Assembly: GCF_030385785.1 (NCBI RefSeq)
Contig: NZ_JAUEDK010000022.1
Location: forward strand, 1-64,000
Direction of reading: 5' to 3'
Source of the DNA: Crenobacter oryzisoli
GTDB lineage: Bacteria; Pseudomonadota; Gammaproteobacteria; Burkholderiales; Chromobacteriaceae
DNA: 64,000 nucleotides
Part shown: piece by piece, positions 1 to 9,216 of the stretch
How the letters are laid out: each line of letters begins with the position of its first letter
Numbering within the stretch: the first letter of the stretch is position 1
Program-made: the position numbers and the translations under genes
Notes under the pieces: model-generated
Databases searched by the model: none
What the model was told of the DNA's origin: nothing
The model's input: only the letters and a program-made list of their open reading frames with translations

Positions 1-1134
1 CAGTACAACGAGCTGCTGTTCGACGACACCCCCGGCGAAGTCCGCGCCAAGCTGTCCAGCGAACACGGCAAGACCCAGCTCAACCAAGGCTATCTGATCC
101 ACCCGAGGAGCGACGGCAAGGGCCAGCCGCGCGGCGACGGCTTCGAACTACGCACCGACCAGCACGGTGCGATCCGCGCCGCCCACGGCCTGCTGCTCAG
201 CACCGAAGCGCAGCCCTCAGCCTCCGGCAAACAGCTGGCGCGCGAGCAGGCCCAGAGCCAGCTCGACGCCGCGCTCAGCCTCAGCCAGAGCCTGGCCGAG
301 ACCGCCACCGGCCAGCTGGCCGACACCATGGAGACCGGCCCGGAGCAGATCCAGCCGGACAACAGCAAGGGATCAAATAAGCCCGACGGCCACCTGCACC
401 ACCATGCCGCAGCGCTGCAGGCCTGGGAGGCCGGGACCAATACAGACAAAGACTCACGAACCGCCAAGGATCAAGGAGGCCAGCAGCCGCTACTCATCCT
501 GTCCGCCCCGGCCGGCATCGCCAGCGTCACCGAACAGAGCCACACCGTCGCCGCCGGCACCAACCTGGATCTCATCGCGCAACGCGACACCAACCAGACC
601 TCGGGGCGGCGCTGGATCCACAACGTCGGCCAGCACCTCAGCTTGTTCGTGGCGGGGGTCAAAGACCAGATCACCATGAAGTTGATTGCGGCGAAGGGCA
701 AGGTGCAGCTGCAGGCGCAGAGCGACAGTGTGGAGGTGACAGGGGATAAGGACGTCACCATTACCGCCTGTAAGGGCAAGGTTCAGATTGCTGCGGGCCA
801 GGAAGTCTTGTTGACCAGTGGAGGCGGCTATATTCGACTGAAGAGCGGGAATATTGAGGTGCATTGTCCGGGAATAGTCAGTATCAAAGGAGCCAGTCAC
901 AAACTTAGTGGAGGAACTAGCCTAAGTAAAACCTTTAACAGTCTGCCAACTCCCAAATTTGATGATAAGTATCAAATAGTTTGTGACGCAACCGGGGCCC
1001 CGCTAAAAAATAAAAAATACGTAATCATAAGAGAGTGGGGAGAGGCAGAGGTGGGTGTTACTGATAAAAATGGGTTCACACATCTAATAAAAAACCCCAA
1101 TAATCCTGAGAAAATATCAATCTTGGTGCTGTAA
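1..1134 (+). CDS. vgrG: VgrG type VI secretion spike protein, C-terminal part (5' truncated by window)
   Basis: The reading frame is open from base 1 to the TAA at 1132-1134 (377 residues visible), so the gp27/gp5-like head lies upstream of the window. The visible part begins with the VgrG core end (YNELLFDDTPGEVRAKLSS, then GYLIHPRSDGKGQPRGDGFELRT). A DUF2345-type beta-helix follows, with many short DVTITA/VQIAAG-style strands. The last 60 or so residues (from FDDKYQIVCDATGAPLKNKK) look like the transthyretin-like tail that in some VgrGs recruits a lipase effector. VgrG trimers tip the Hcp tube and carry cargo into target cells. GC content drops sharply over the last 250 bases, matching the AT-rich effector that follows directly. 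The tail function is inferred from position and motif only. Confidence 0.9.
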   Translation, partial: QYNELLFDDTPGEVRAKLSSEHGKTQLNQGYLIHPRSDGKGQPRGDGFELRTDQHGAIRAAHGLLLSTEAQPSASGKQLAREQAQSQLDAALSLSQSLAETATGQLADTMETGPEQIQPDNSKGSNKPDGHLHHHAAALQAWEAGTNTDKDSRTAKDQGGQQPLLILSAPAGIASVTEQSHTVAAGTNLDLIAQRDTNQTSGRRWIHNVGQHLSLFVAGVKDQITMKLIAAKGKVQLQAQSDSVEVTGDKDVTITACKGKVQIAAGQEVLLTSGGGYIRLKSGNIEVHCPGIVSIKGASHKLSGGTSLSKTFNSLPTPKFDDKYQIVCDATGAPLKNKKYVIIREWGEAEVGVTDKNGFTHLIKNPNNPEKISILVL

Positions 1135-1899
1135 ATGAGTGAGATTAAAGTAAAATTCCTAACAGACAGTCAAAATAATGAAGAAAAAATTATACCTATA
1201 AAAAATCAATTAATAATATTTCTTATAGGAGGTGCTGCAGACAAGAGGCCATTCATGGGGGCTGGTCCAACAAATTTAATAACCGAAATACAATCTCAAA
1301 TCACAAAAAAATACCAAGAAGAAGTCAGTAATAGAGCAATAAGAATTATCTATCTAGGTTATTATGAAATTTTTGGGGAGAGAAGTATATGGAATGTTCT
1401 GAATGACGCAAATTTATATTTTGAAATAAATGGGGAAATATTTCTAAAACAAAATGAAATAATAATTATTGGTCATAGCCTAGGTGGGTGGAACGGGGCT
1501 CATTTTACCGCATCGATAAAAAAGTGGAGGTCAGTACAGAAAATAAAATGCATTAGCCCCTGTGGACCATCTGGATTAAATGTAAGCTTGCTAATAACAT
1601 TGGACCCAGTTGGCCAAGGAGTAGTCATTGGCACATTTGCAGATATATATTTCTCTGAACCTAAAGTTAACATAACGAATTGGATAAATATCTATTATGA
1701 TGCAGAGAGTTATAGCGGCAATGATTTCATTGCTGATCTGGGGGGGCAATGGAGAATGAAAAGCGGCCCAAGAATAAATGCGACAGCAAACCTAGATCAT
1801 GCAGAAACATTAGCTGCAATGACATACAAACTCAACGCAAACGGAGACACGGCTCTAAATGAAACCTATAAGGTTATCAATAAATTTCTCAATGAATAA
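1135..1899 (+). CDS. Putative type VI lipase effector (Tle-like alpha/beta hydrolase)
   Basis: This 254-residue protein starts at an ATG immediately after the vgrG stop, so the two are translationally linked. The nucleophile elbow GHSLGGWNG lies at residues 113-121 (Ser115). TLDPVG gives a likely acid at Asp157, as in many Tle phospholipases, and NLDHAE gives a likely His222. The Ser-Asp-His order and spacing fit a serine esterase or phospholipase. There is no signal peptide, which is expected for cargo loaded onto VgrG in the cytoplasm. The gene is very AT-rich compared with the flanking chromosome, a sign of horizontal acquisition. Location after vgrG and before an exported small protein supports an effector-immunity pair. 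The exact Tle class and the substrate cannot be told from the sequence. Confidence 0.78.
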   Translation: MSEIKVKFLTDSQNNEEKIIPIKNQLIIFLIGGAADKRPFMGAGPTNLITEIQSQITKKYQEEVSNRAIRIIYLGYYEIFGERSIWNVLNDANLYFEINGEIFLKQNEIIIIGHSLGGWNGAHFTASIKKWRSVQKIKCISPCGPSGLNVSLLITLDPVGQGVVIGTFADIYFSEPKVNITNWINIYYDAESYSGNDFIADLGGQWRMKSGPRINATANLDHAETLAAMTYKLNANGDTALNETYKVINKFLNE

Positions 1900-2350
1900 A
1901 TTATTCGCCGCCATAATTATTTCTATGGCAACCTCTTTGTCCTTGGCTCAAGGCTCTATAAAAATAGGTAAAGTTGAGTCAATGAGAGATTCTACTTTTT
2001 TTTCTGTGCAAATAATCACAGATAGAGATGATTATCAAAACCCCGGATTTGGACTAACTAAATGCTCTTTTGACGGCGAAGTCATTAATTCAAACGCGGC
2101 ACAGTATCAGGCGCGTGGGCATACGAAGGAAAAAGCACTATTTTCCGACAAATTATACAGCTATGAAATATTCTTCAGCATCACAAAATATGATCAAATA
2201 ATCCCTTCTGGGGATAAAATTGCTTATGAAAATTTATTAAGCTATCTAAAAGACAAGGTAACCCTTACATGTAACATCTACAAGACTAGTTTCTTCTCCC
2301 CGCCAAAAGTGATTGGAAAATTCTCCGTGCCAATGAAATTAATCAGATAA
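1892..2350 (+). CDS. Exported hypothetical protein, probable immunity protein for the lipase effector
   Basis: I take the ATG at 1892, which overlaps the effector stop by 8 bases, giving 152 residues. An in-frame upstream ATG (1859) would place extra residues before an otherwise normal signal peptide. The N-terminus MNKLFAAIIISMATSLSLAQ is a Sec signal with a probable cut after SLA, and there is no lipobox cysteine. The mature part has two cysteines (in LTKCSFDG and LTCNIYK) and mixed beta character, without a family I recognise. Known Tle immunity proteins act in the periplasm where the lipase arrives, so export fits that role. The function is inferred purely from its place behind the effector and from the signal peptide. 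Composition is as AT-rich as the effector gene. Confidence 0.65.
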   Translation: MNKLFAAIIISMATSLSLAQGSIKIGKVESMRDSTFFSVQIITDRDDYQNPGFGLTKCSFDGEVINSNAAQYQARGHTKEKALFSDKLYSYEIFFSITKYDQIIPSGDKIAYENLLSYLKDKVTLTCNIYKTSFFSPPKVIGKFSVPMKLIR

Positions 2351-2459
2351 AACATAGAAATGCACCGTTAACGCCAAAGCAATCGGCGCATTACCATGGA
2401 AGGATAAACGCCAAATTGCCAGATATTCTTTGTCAATTGTTATGATATATCAATGACAA

Positions 2460-2501
2460 AAAATGGGGCGGATTTATTTCTAAATAAACCCGTCCCATTT
2501 T
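2460..2501 (+). terminator. Long hairpin terminator after the vgrG-effector-immunity genes
   Basis: Two 20-base arms (2460-2479 and 2482-2501) pair with only two mismatches around a TTTCTAAA apex, and the right arm ends in CATTTT. It lies 110 bases after the immunity gene and marks the downstream edge of the AT-rich module. The next reading frame, which has no start codon, opens inside this hairpin, suggesting that a rearrangement joined the terminator to a gene remnant. Confidence 0.75.
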
Positions 2502-3186
2502 ACAACGGAAGCAAGCACACTTGAGGCAATTAAGGCGTGGGCAACAACCTGGAACCCTTGGGATGATGTTGTGGTAGTGCAGAAGCTGATTCGCAACCGC
2601 GACCAGCTAATCAAGGCACGCAGTAGTGATGGAGACTGGTCGCGCCATGCTAATTTCATGGTTCGTCATGTCGGTTGTGAGCATAAGCCACCCGAGTACT
2701 ACGTCGGTTACGGCTATTACTACTACTCGAACTATGGCAAGAAGCTTATGCCGAGACTGAGTCCGGCGGGGCAGAAGTGGTTGATCGATGGGAGGAAACA
2801 GTTGCAAATAAATATGGAGAAGGGGCTGGCATGATAATATGCAAGGGCCAGTCATCACCATCCCGTGAAAACGTTACCCCAACCGCTCGGTTTCGACGAG
2901 CGTTGCCCAACAAAAGTTGGAGCTGAATAACACAGATTTCAAGAGGTTTGCGTTCGACACTCACGTGCCGGCTTATCTGGATGCTGGCTTGTCCGATTTG
3001 CCAGTCAGAGATCTAGTGCTGATCGGTGGCCAGCCGAACATCGAAGAATGGGCCGATAGCAATATTTGGCGCCAAGCAAAAGATAGCGGAATGGAAGTGG
3101 TCAAGGATTGGAGTAGCCAGGCGGCACAGGGCGGCAAGGAGCTGGTGGAGCGCGCGATGAAGCGTCTGATGTTGGTTTTTAAATAA
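2484..3186 (+). pseudogene. Broken effector-like gene remnant (5' truncated, interrupted)
   Basis: One frame opens at 2484 without an ATG and reads TTEASTLEAIKAWATTWNPW and onward to NMEKGLA, stopping at 2834. A second frame, coherent from about 2902 (VAQQKLELNNTDFKRFAF), runs to the TAA at 3184-3186. Between them lie roughly 70 bases with stops in both frames. The two halves read like consecutive parts of one hypothetical protein. The first has a tyrosine-rich YGYYYYSNYG segment and SPAGQKWL, the second AYLDAGLSDLP and DLVLIGGQPN. A start codon, the 5' portion and frame continuity are all missing, so I call it a decayed gene. An alternative is two short genes with GTG (2571) and TTG (2917) starts. 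Type VI cargo identity is inferred from the neighbours only. Confidence 0.55.
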
Positions 3187-4526
3187 TGGTCAAGTCAAGA
3201 TTATTACTATTGTGGCGCGTTTTACGCACGCTGCTCAAATGGCTGTTACTGGCAATCGTTGTCCTAGTCGGCATCAGCGCTTCCGCTTATGGACTGTATA
3301 AGGCATTCAGTATGTGGACTTACGAAACCGAATTGATGGAGCACGACAAACCCTACGGCGGCGGCGATATGCGTATTCATGCGCGGCAGGTAATGGTTTT
3401 CAAGCCAATTGGCCCTGAACAAAAGTTCAAACCAATGGAAGAATGGAAAAATCCTGAGGTTGCTGAACCAACCGAGCCTTGGATGAATGACATTGATGAA
3501 ATCAGCAACCGCGCTACCATTCGCCTGCTGCGTGGCGACATGGGTAAGGGCATCCGTCGTATTTTCGAGAAACCCGGCCAGAACGGCGCCTGGTGGCTGT
3601 CGCCCGACTGGCAGACCATCTACCTGACTACGGATTGGTCTAACTACAAACTCCCGATGGGTCCAGATGGGTATGGTCAGCGCTGGCATGCCCTGTGGAA
3701 ATCGGTGGATGGCGGTCAGCATTGGCAACAACTGCCCTGGCCGGAGCGCACCCAGCCCGGCCAACCGTTGTTCATGGCCGATGGCCAGCGTGGCTACCTG
3801 GTGGCCGATGGCATGCGTATCTGGCGTACAAGCGATGGGGGCCTGCATTGGCAAGCGCTTCCCTTGCCGGCTTGGGCGAATCAGCGCCTGATGATGAACC
3901 CGGACGGTAATGGTTTCTCTCCTTGGGTGAAAAATACACGTGCCAGGTTCGATGCCTTCGACGTGTCGGAAGACGGCACCTTGCGGGTGGCATTTTACGT
4001 ACGCAAGGCCAGGCTGGCCGCCAAGTTAGGTGAAGTGACGGAGAGCACTTTGTTGTACAGCCTGCCATTCACAACCAAGGTGGAAGAGCTTCCGGCTAAA
4101 TGGATGCAGCCAGATGCCGTGTTCAAGCAACAGTCCCTCATGGACATCAAGGCCGCTAAGGATGGTGGAGTGCACCTGATTGCTTTGCAGGGGCAGTTAC
4201 AGCCTGATCAGGCCAATGGCGAGCAGCAGCGTCTTGCAGCGTATGTACATTGGCAGCAGGGCAAGGAAACCTTCCGTCATGTGTTTGCACCGCATGTCAT
4301 CCCTGGCGCGCTGTTTATCGGCCGGCAAGACCAGCTGGTGCTGGCGGGAGAGAGTCAGCAGCCTGATCGGGTAATGCGTGATTCGATCACGCTGGTGAGC
4401 TCCGATGGAGGAAGGAGTTGGGATGAGACCAACGATGGCAGTGCCTACGCTTGGTATTACGAAACCGAGACCAATCGCATCTGGAAGTATGAGTACCACT
4501 CGCTTTATTGGCGGAAGCTGGAATAG
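3186..4526 (+). CDS. Membrane-anchored protein with Asp-box (BNR-like) repeats, possible orphan immunity protein
   Basis: This 446-residue protein starts at an ATG that shares its A with the preceding TAA. A basic start (MVKSRLLLLWRVLRTLLKW) leads into one transmembrane helix at about residues 18-36, so the rest probably faces the periplasm. Three Asp-box motifs of the S-x-D-G-G-x-x-W type occur: SVDGGQHW (173-180), TSDGGLHW (215-222) and SSDGGRSW (405-412), as in beta-propeller and sialidase-like folds. Proteins with this architecture often sit behind type VI effectors as immunity factors. Here the preceding effector-like gene is broken while this gene is intact, consistent with retained protection after loss of the toxin. 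GC is close to the chromosome. The immunity role is inference. Confidence 0.6.
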   Translation: MVKSRLLLLWRVLRTLLKWLLLAIVVLVGISASAYGLYKAFSMWTYETELMEHDKPYGGGDMRIHARQVMVFKPIGPEQKFKPMEEWKNPEVAEPTEPWMNDIDEISNRATIRLLRGDMGKGIRRIFEKPGQNGAWWLSPDWQTIYLTTDWSNYKLPMGPDGYGQRWHALWKSVDGGQHWQQLPWPERTQPGQPLFMADGQRGYLVADGMRIWRTSDGGLHWQALPLPAWANQRLMMNPDGNGFSPWVKNTRARFDAFDVSEDGTLRVAFYVRKARLAAKLGEVTESTLLYSLPFTTKVEELPAKWMQPDAVFKQQSLMDIKAAKDGGVHLIALQGQLQPDQANGEQQRLAAYVHWQQGKETFRHVFAPHVIPGALFIGRQDQLVLAGESQQPDRVMRDSITLVSSDGGRSWDETNDGSAYAWYYETETNRIWKYEYHSLYWRKLE

Positions 4527-4706
4527 GTCCTTCGGGATTAAAGACTCTGCTAGCCGTGCGAGCTCTCAGGGCCAACAGATGTGAATGCTGACAGCTTGTG
4601 AGTGCAGGGCTCTGAACGATTAGGTCTCGTGTCGTAATGTGATGGGTCCGACTGGGGGATTCCGCTGTCAACGGTTGAGCCTCTCTTAACTTAAAGTGGT
4701 TCCACA

Positions 4707-4732
4707 TTAAGCCCGCCAAAAGGCGGGCTTAA
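4707..4732. terminator. Bidirectional hairpin terminator
   Basis: Perfect 11-base arms TTAAGCCCGCC and GGCGGGCTTAA flank an AAAA loop. It lies between the convergent Asp-box gene (plus) and the efflux operon (minus). The other 180 bases of this gap (4527-4706) show no feature I recognise. Confidence 0.7.
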
Positions 4733-4750
4733 CGTTGGTCGAAACGGCGC

Positions 4751-6136
4751 TCAACTTGGCTGCTTCGCCGCAGTCGCTTTCCCTTTTCTCACCGGCGTCG
4801 CGTCCGACAGAGCCGGCGCCACCGTGCTCTGCCCGATCGAGCGGTTCACGTCGATCAGTACCGCTGGCTCCAGGGTGCCGGCCGCCTGAGCGAGCTGCAG
4901 TCGCGCGTTCAGATAGGCATAGCGCGCACTTGCCAGGTTCTGTACCGCCTCGTAGTACGCCTGTTCGGCTTGAACCAGGTCGATGTTGGTGCGCACGCCG
5001 ACTTCCTTGCCCAGCTTGGTCGAGTCGAGCTTGGCCTTGGCCGAGATCAGCAACTGCTCCTGCGCGCGCACCAGCGCGGCGCCGTTGGTGACGCCGAGGT
5101 AGGCGCGGCGCACGCTCTCGCTGACCTGGCGGCGGGTCGCCTCCAGGTCGTCGCGTGCCTGCTCTTCCTTCGCGACGGCTTCACGCACCTGCGAGCGGAT
5201 GCCTCCGCCGGTGAACAGCGGCATGGTCAGCTGGACGCCGACGCTGCTGGCGCGTGAGCTGGGGGAGGCGACGAAGATCGGCGCGGTGGTGACGTTGTCC
5301 TGATAGCCGGCGGTCAGCGCGACGGTCGGGAGGTGCTGGCCCTTTTTCGCCGTGACATCCTGCTTTGCGAGTTCCAGCGACTGCTCTTTCGCCTTCACGT
5401 CCAGACTGCTGGCGAGCGCCTGGTTCTGCCACGCCTCAAGGGTCGCCGGGCTCGGTGGGACCAGCACCAGCGGTTCGTTGACGCGCTGGATGCCCTTCGG
5501 GTCGAGGCCGGTCAGCTTGCGGAAGGCATTTTCCTTTACCTCCAGGTCGCTGACCGCGACGATTTCCTTGGCGGCGGCGCCATCGTAACCGGCCTGCGCC
5601 TCGTAGGTGTCGACGATGGTGGCGGTGCCGACCTGGAACGCCGCCTTGGCCTGGTCGAGCTGGGTGGCGAAGGCGCTCTTGGCTGCGCGCACCGCGTCGA
5701 GCGTGTCGCGTGCCAATAGCACGTCGAAATAGGCCTGGGCGACGCTGACGATCAGTTGCTGCTCGGCCGCCGAGAACTGGGTGTCGGCCAAAGCAGTGCC
5801 GAGCTTGCCCTTCCGGTAGCCGGTGTATTTGCCAACGTCGAACAAGGGCTGGGTCAGCTGCACACCATAGCCGTGGGTCTCGTAGCTGGGGATGCCGGCC
5901 GGGCTCATCGTGTTGGTGTTGCTGTAATTGCCGGTCAGGCCAACCTGTGGGAGCAGCTGCGACAGCCCCTGGACCTCCTGTTCCTGGCCGGCGTCGCGCT
6001 GCTTGCGCGCCGAGCCGAAGGTGGCGTCGTAGTCGCGCGCGGCCTGCCAGGCGCCGACCAGATCGACGGCGGACGCCGGCATCGCCAGCGTCAGCGCGAG
6101 GAGGGCGGCGAGGGGGGTAAGTCTTTTTGGGTTCAT
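4751..6136 (-). CDS. TolC-family outer membrane efflux channel
   Basis: The protein is 461 residues from the ATG at 6136. That start overlaps the pump gene stop in an ATGA arrangement and is followed by a clear Sec signal (MNPKRLTPLAALLALTLAMPASA). The body shows two TolC/OEP repeats with long coiled-coil helices: SAAEQQLIVSVAQAYFDVLL in the first half and ARDDLEATRRQVSESVRRAY in the second, plus the typical GYSVQL/QPLFDVG and QLTMPLFTGGG strand turns. It would form the outer membrane duct of the tripartite pump encoded just upstream. The last 30 residues form a Lys/Ala-rich tail. A TTGGCCGA word occurs in the gene. Confidence 0.92.
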   Translation of the reverse strand: MNPKRLTPLAALLALTLAMPASAVDLVGAWQAARDYDATFGSARKQRDAGQEQEVQGLSQLLPQVGLTGNYSNTNTMSPAGIPSYETHGYGVQLTQPLFDVGKYTGYRKGKLGTALADTQFSAAEQQLIVSVAQAYFDVLLARDTLDAVRAAKSAFATQLDQAKAAFQVGTATIVDTYEAQAGYDGAAAKEIVAVSDLEVKENAFRKLTGLDPKGIQRVNEPLVLVPPSPATLEAWQNQALASSLDVKAKEQSLELAKQDVTAKKGQHLPTVALTAGYQDNVTTAPIFVASPSSRASSVGVQLTMPLFTGGGIRSQVREAVAKEEQARDDLEATRRQVSESVRRAYLGVTNGAALVRAQEQLLISAKAKLDSTKLGKEVGVRTNIDLVQAEQAYYEAVQNLASARYAYLNARLQLAQAAGTLEPAVLIDVNRSIGQSTVAPALSDATPVRKGKATAAKQPS

Positions 6137-9100
6137 GCGAATTCTCGTCGTTCTTGGTCGTGTCGGGCGGGCGCTTGTACGCGGAACCACTGCGCGTACA
6201 GTGCCGGCAGGAACAGCAGCGTCAGCACGGTGGCGACCAAGAGGCCACCCATGATCGCGACCGCCATCGGCCCCCAGAAGGTGCTGCGGGTTAGCGGGAT
6301 CATCGCCAGGATCGCCGCTAATGCCGTCAGCATGATAGGCCGGAAGCGCCGCACCGTGGAGTCGATGATCGCCTCGTAGCGGTCGTAGCCGTCCTGGATG
6401 TGGTGCTCGATCTGGTCGACTAGGATCACCGAGTTGCGCATGATCATGCCGGCCAGCGCGATCACCCCCAGCATCGCTACGAAGCCGAACGGCGCGTGGA
6501 ACAGGATCAGCGTCAGCGTCACGCCGATCATGCCGAGCGGGGCGGTCAACAGCACCATCACGGTGCGTTGGAAGCTCTTGAGCTGCAGCATCAGCAGCGT
6601 CACCACGATCACCAGCATCAAGGGCGCGACCGCGTTGATCGCCTTCTGCGAGTTCTGGCTCGATTCGAGCGAGCCACCCAGCTCGATGTGGTAGCCGAGC
6701 GGCAGGGTCTTCTCGAGCGCCTGCAGCTTCGGCCACAGCGCCAGCGAGATGTCCGAGGCCTGCACGCCGTCGGCGGCGTCGGCGCGCACGGTGATCGTCG
6801 CCAGGCGGTTGCGACGCCAGACAATGCTCTCTTCCGGTGCGTAGCCGATGTGGCCGATCTGCGCGAGCGGCACGTAGCGGCCGCTGCCGGTCTGGATCAT
6901 CAGGTTGCCGAGTTCGGCCGGGTCCTTGCGTTCGCCCTCGTTCAGACGGGCGACCACACCGATGGTTCGATCGCCGTCGCGGTAGTCGGTGACCGAGCTG
7001 CCGGAGATCAGCGTCTGCAACTGCTGCGCCAGGTTCTGTGTGGACACGCCGAGCGCGCGCGCCTTGTCCTGGTCGATGGTGACGCGCAGCGCCTTGATCT
7101 GCTCGCCCCAGTCGTTGTTGACATGGCGGGTGCCCGGGGTGGCGCGCACCAGCTGCTCCACCTGGGTGGCGATCTGGCGCACCTTGTCGTGGTCCTCGCC
7201 CATCACGCGGAACTGCACCGCGTAGCCGACCGGCGGGCCGTTCTCCAGCCGGGTGACGCGGCCGCGTACCAGCGGGAAGTCGGTGTCGAACAGCTGCTCC
7301 AGCTTGCGTTTGACATCCTCGCGCACCTTCTCATCCTTGGTCATCACCGTCAGCTGCGCGTAGTTGAGGTGCTGCTGCTGCTGGTCCAGCGGCAGGTAGA
7401 AGCGCGGGCTGCCGCCGCCGATGTAGCTGGTGACGCTGTCGATGTTGGCGTCGCCCGCAAGCTTCTTCTCCAGCTTCTTCACCTCGCGCTCGGTGGCGGC
7501 GTAGCTGGCGCCTTGCGGCAACCACATATCGACCATCAGCTCCGGCCGGTTCGACGAGGGGAAGAACTGCTGCTGCACGAACAGCTTGAACGCGCCGAGC
7601 GACAGCACGAAGGTGGCGAAGGTGGCGACGATCACCAGCTTGCGATGGTCTAGGCACCAGGCCACGAGGCGCCGGAAGCGCTGGTAGAACGGCTTGTCGT
7701 AGGGGCTGTCGTGACCGTGGTCGGCCAGGTTGCTCGGCAACAGCTTGTAGCCCAGGTACGGTGTGAACACCACCGCGACGAGCCACGACAGCAACAGCGC
7801 GATGCCGACCACCGCGAACAGGCTCCACACGTATTCGCCGGCGTTCGACTTGGCGAGACCCACCGGGATGAAGGTGGCGGCGGTGATCAGCGTGCCGGTC
7901 AGCATCGGGAAGGCGGTGCTGGTGTACGCGAAGATGGCGGCGTCGAAGCGCTTCCAGCCTTCCTCCAGCTTCAGCGCCATCATCTCCACCGCGATGATCG
8001 CGTCGTCGACCAAGAGGCCCAGCGCGATGATCAAGGAGCCTAAGGAGATGCGCTGCAGGTCGATTTTGAAGAAGTACATCGCGACGAAGGTCATCGCCAG
8101 CACCAGCGGAATCGACAGCGCCACCACGATGCCAGTGCGCATGCCAAGGCTGAAGAAGCTCACCGCCAGCACGATGATCACCGCCTCGGCCAGCGAGTGC
8201 ATGAACTCGTTCACCGAGTCCTTCACCACCTTGGGCTGGTCGGATACCGCGTGGATCTCCACCCCCACTGGCAGCTTGCTGCGGATCTGTGCCATCGTCG
8301 CGTCGAGGTTGCTGCCGAGCTTCAAGACGTCGCCGCCGTCCTTCATGCTGATCGCCAAGCCCAGGGCCGGGCGGCCGTCGAAGCGCATCTTGAAGGTGGG
8401 CGGGTCGACGAAGCCGCGGCTGACGCGGGCGATGTCGCCGAGGCGGAAGGTCTGGCCGTTCGCGCGGATCGGTGTGTTGGCCACCGCGTCGACGGTGCGA
8501 TAGGCGCCGGTCACGCGCACGAAGATGCGGTCGGAGCCGGTCTGGTAGGTGCCGGCCGGGGTGACGGCGTTCTGTTCGGCCAGTGCCTGCCAGATCTGCC
8601 GCGCGTCCAGGCCCAGCGTGGCGAGCTTGGCCGAATCGAGGTCGACGTAGATGCGCTCGTCCTGGTCGCCGACGATGTTGACCTTGGCGACGTCGGGCAC
8701 GCGCAGCAGCTCGTGGCGCGCGTCGTCGACGTAGCGACGCAGATCCTCGTTGCTGAAGCCGTCGCCGGTCACCGCGTAGAGGTTGCCGAAGGTGTCGCCG
8801 AACTCGTCGTTGAAGAACGGCCCCTGCACGCCGGAGGGCAGCGTCTGCCTGATGTCGCCAAGCTTTTTCCTGACCTGGTACCACAGGTCAGGCACCTTCT
8901 TCGCGGGCGTGTTCTCGCGCAGGTTGAGTACGAACTGCGCCTCGCCGGGCTTGGTGAAGCTCTTCACATAGTCGAGTTCGGCCATCTCCTGCAGCTTCTT
9001 CTCGATGCGGTCGGTGACCTGCTGCTCGGTCTCGACGGCGGTGGCGCCCGGCCACATCACCTGCACCACCATCGCCTTGAAGGTGAACTCCGGATCTTCC

Positions 9101-9216
9101 TTCTGACCCAGCTGGGTATACGCCCAGACGCCGGCGACCATCAGCATCACGATCAGGTAGCGCACCAGCGGCTGGTTGTTGAGCGCCCAGGCGGAGAGGT
9201 TGAGTCTTTTCGTCAC
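6133..9216 (-). CDS. RND efflux transporter, inner membrane permease
   Basis: The protein is 1027 residues from a GTG at 9216 that overlaps the adaptor stop by 4 bases (GTGA). The start VTKRLNLSAWALNNQPLVRYL leads into TM1 as in RND pumps. A large periplasmic loop follows (EDPEF, WPGATAVETEQQVTDRIE), then a TM block with the conserved proton-relay aspartate pair in LGLLVDDAIIAVEMM. A second periplasmic loop (LPQGASYAATEREVKKLEKK) and a final TM bundle (GFVAMLGVIALAGMIMRNSV) complete two RND repeats. It exchanges protons for export of drugs or other amphiphiles through the channel encoded next. The substrate range cannot be read from the sequence. Any longer 5' reading would run into the adaptor gene. 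Confidence 0.95.
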   Translation of the reverse strand: MTKRLNLSAWALNNQPLVRYLIVMLMVAGVWAYTQLGQKEDPEFTFKAMVVQVMWPGATAVETEQQVTDRIEKKLQEMAELDYVKSFTKPGEAQFVLNLRENTPAKKVPDLWYQVRKKLGDIRQTLPSGVQGPFFNDEFGDTFGNLYAVTGDGFSNEDLRRYVDDARHELLRVPDVAKVNIVGDQDERIYVDLDSAKLATLGLDARQIWQALAEQNAVTPAGTYQTGSDRIFVRVTGAYRTVDAVANTPIRANGQTFRLGDIARVSRGFVDPPTFKMRFDGRPALGLAISMKDGGDVLKLGSNLDATMAQIRSKLPVGVEIHAVSDQPKVVKDSVNEFMHSLAEAVIIVLAVSFFSLGMRTGIVVALSIPLVLAMTFVAMYFFKIDLQRISLGSLIIALGLLVDDAIIAVEMMALKLEEGWKRFDAAIFAYTSTAFPMLTGTLITAATFIPVGLAKSNAGEYVWSLFAVVGIALLLSWLVAVVFTPYLGYKLLPSNLADHGHDSPYDKPFYQRFRRLVAWCLDHRKLVIVATFATFVLSLGAFKLFVQQQFFPSSNRPELMVDMWLPQGASYAATEREVKKLEKKLAGDANIDSVTSYIGGGSPRFYLPLDQQQQHLNYAQLTVMTKDEKVREDVKRKLEQLFDTDFPLVRGRVTRLENGPPVGYAVQFRVMGEDHDKVRQIATQVEQLVRATPGTRHVNNDWGEQIKALRVTIDQDKARALGVSTQNLAQQLQTLISGSSVTDYRDGDRTIGVVARLNEGERKDPAELGNLMIQTGSGRYVPLAQIGHIGYAPEESIVWRRNRLATITVRADAADGVQASDISLALWPKLQALEKTLPLGYHIELGGSLESSQNSQKAINAVAPLMLVIVVTLLMLQLKSFQRTVMVLLTAPLGMIGVTLTLILFHAPFGFVAMLGVIALAGMIMRNSVILVDQIEHHIQDGYDRYEAIIDSTVRRFRPIMLTALAAILAMIPLTRSTFWGPMAVAIMGGLLVATVLTLLFLPALYAQWFRVQAPARHDQERREFA

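Noticed and set aside
4751-6736. The channel gene frame continues about 200 codons upstream of the ATG at 6136.
   Set aside because: That extension overlaps the RND permease gene in another frame, lacks a signal peptide and is a GC-rich shadow. The ATG at 6136 starts a proper leader.
6496-7653. Long open frame of 385 codons on the plus strand.
   Set aside because: It is antisense to the RND permease, has Arg/His/Ala-rich shadow composition and no ribosome site. Similar long antisense frames opposite smc, ligA and gcdH were dismissed for the same reason.
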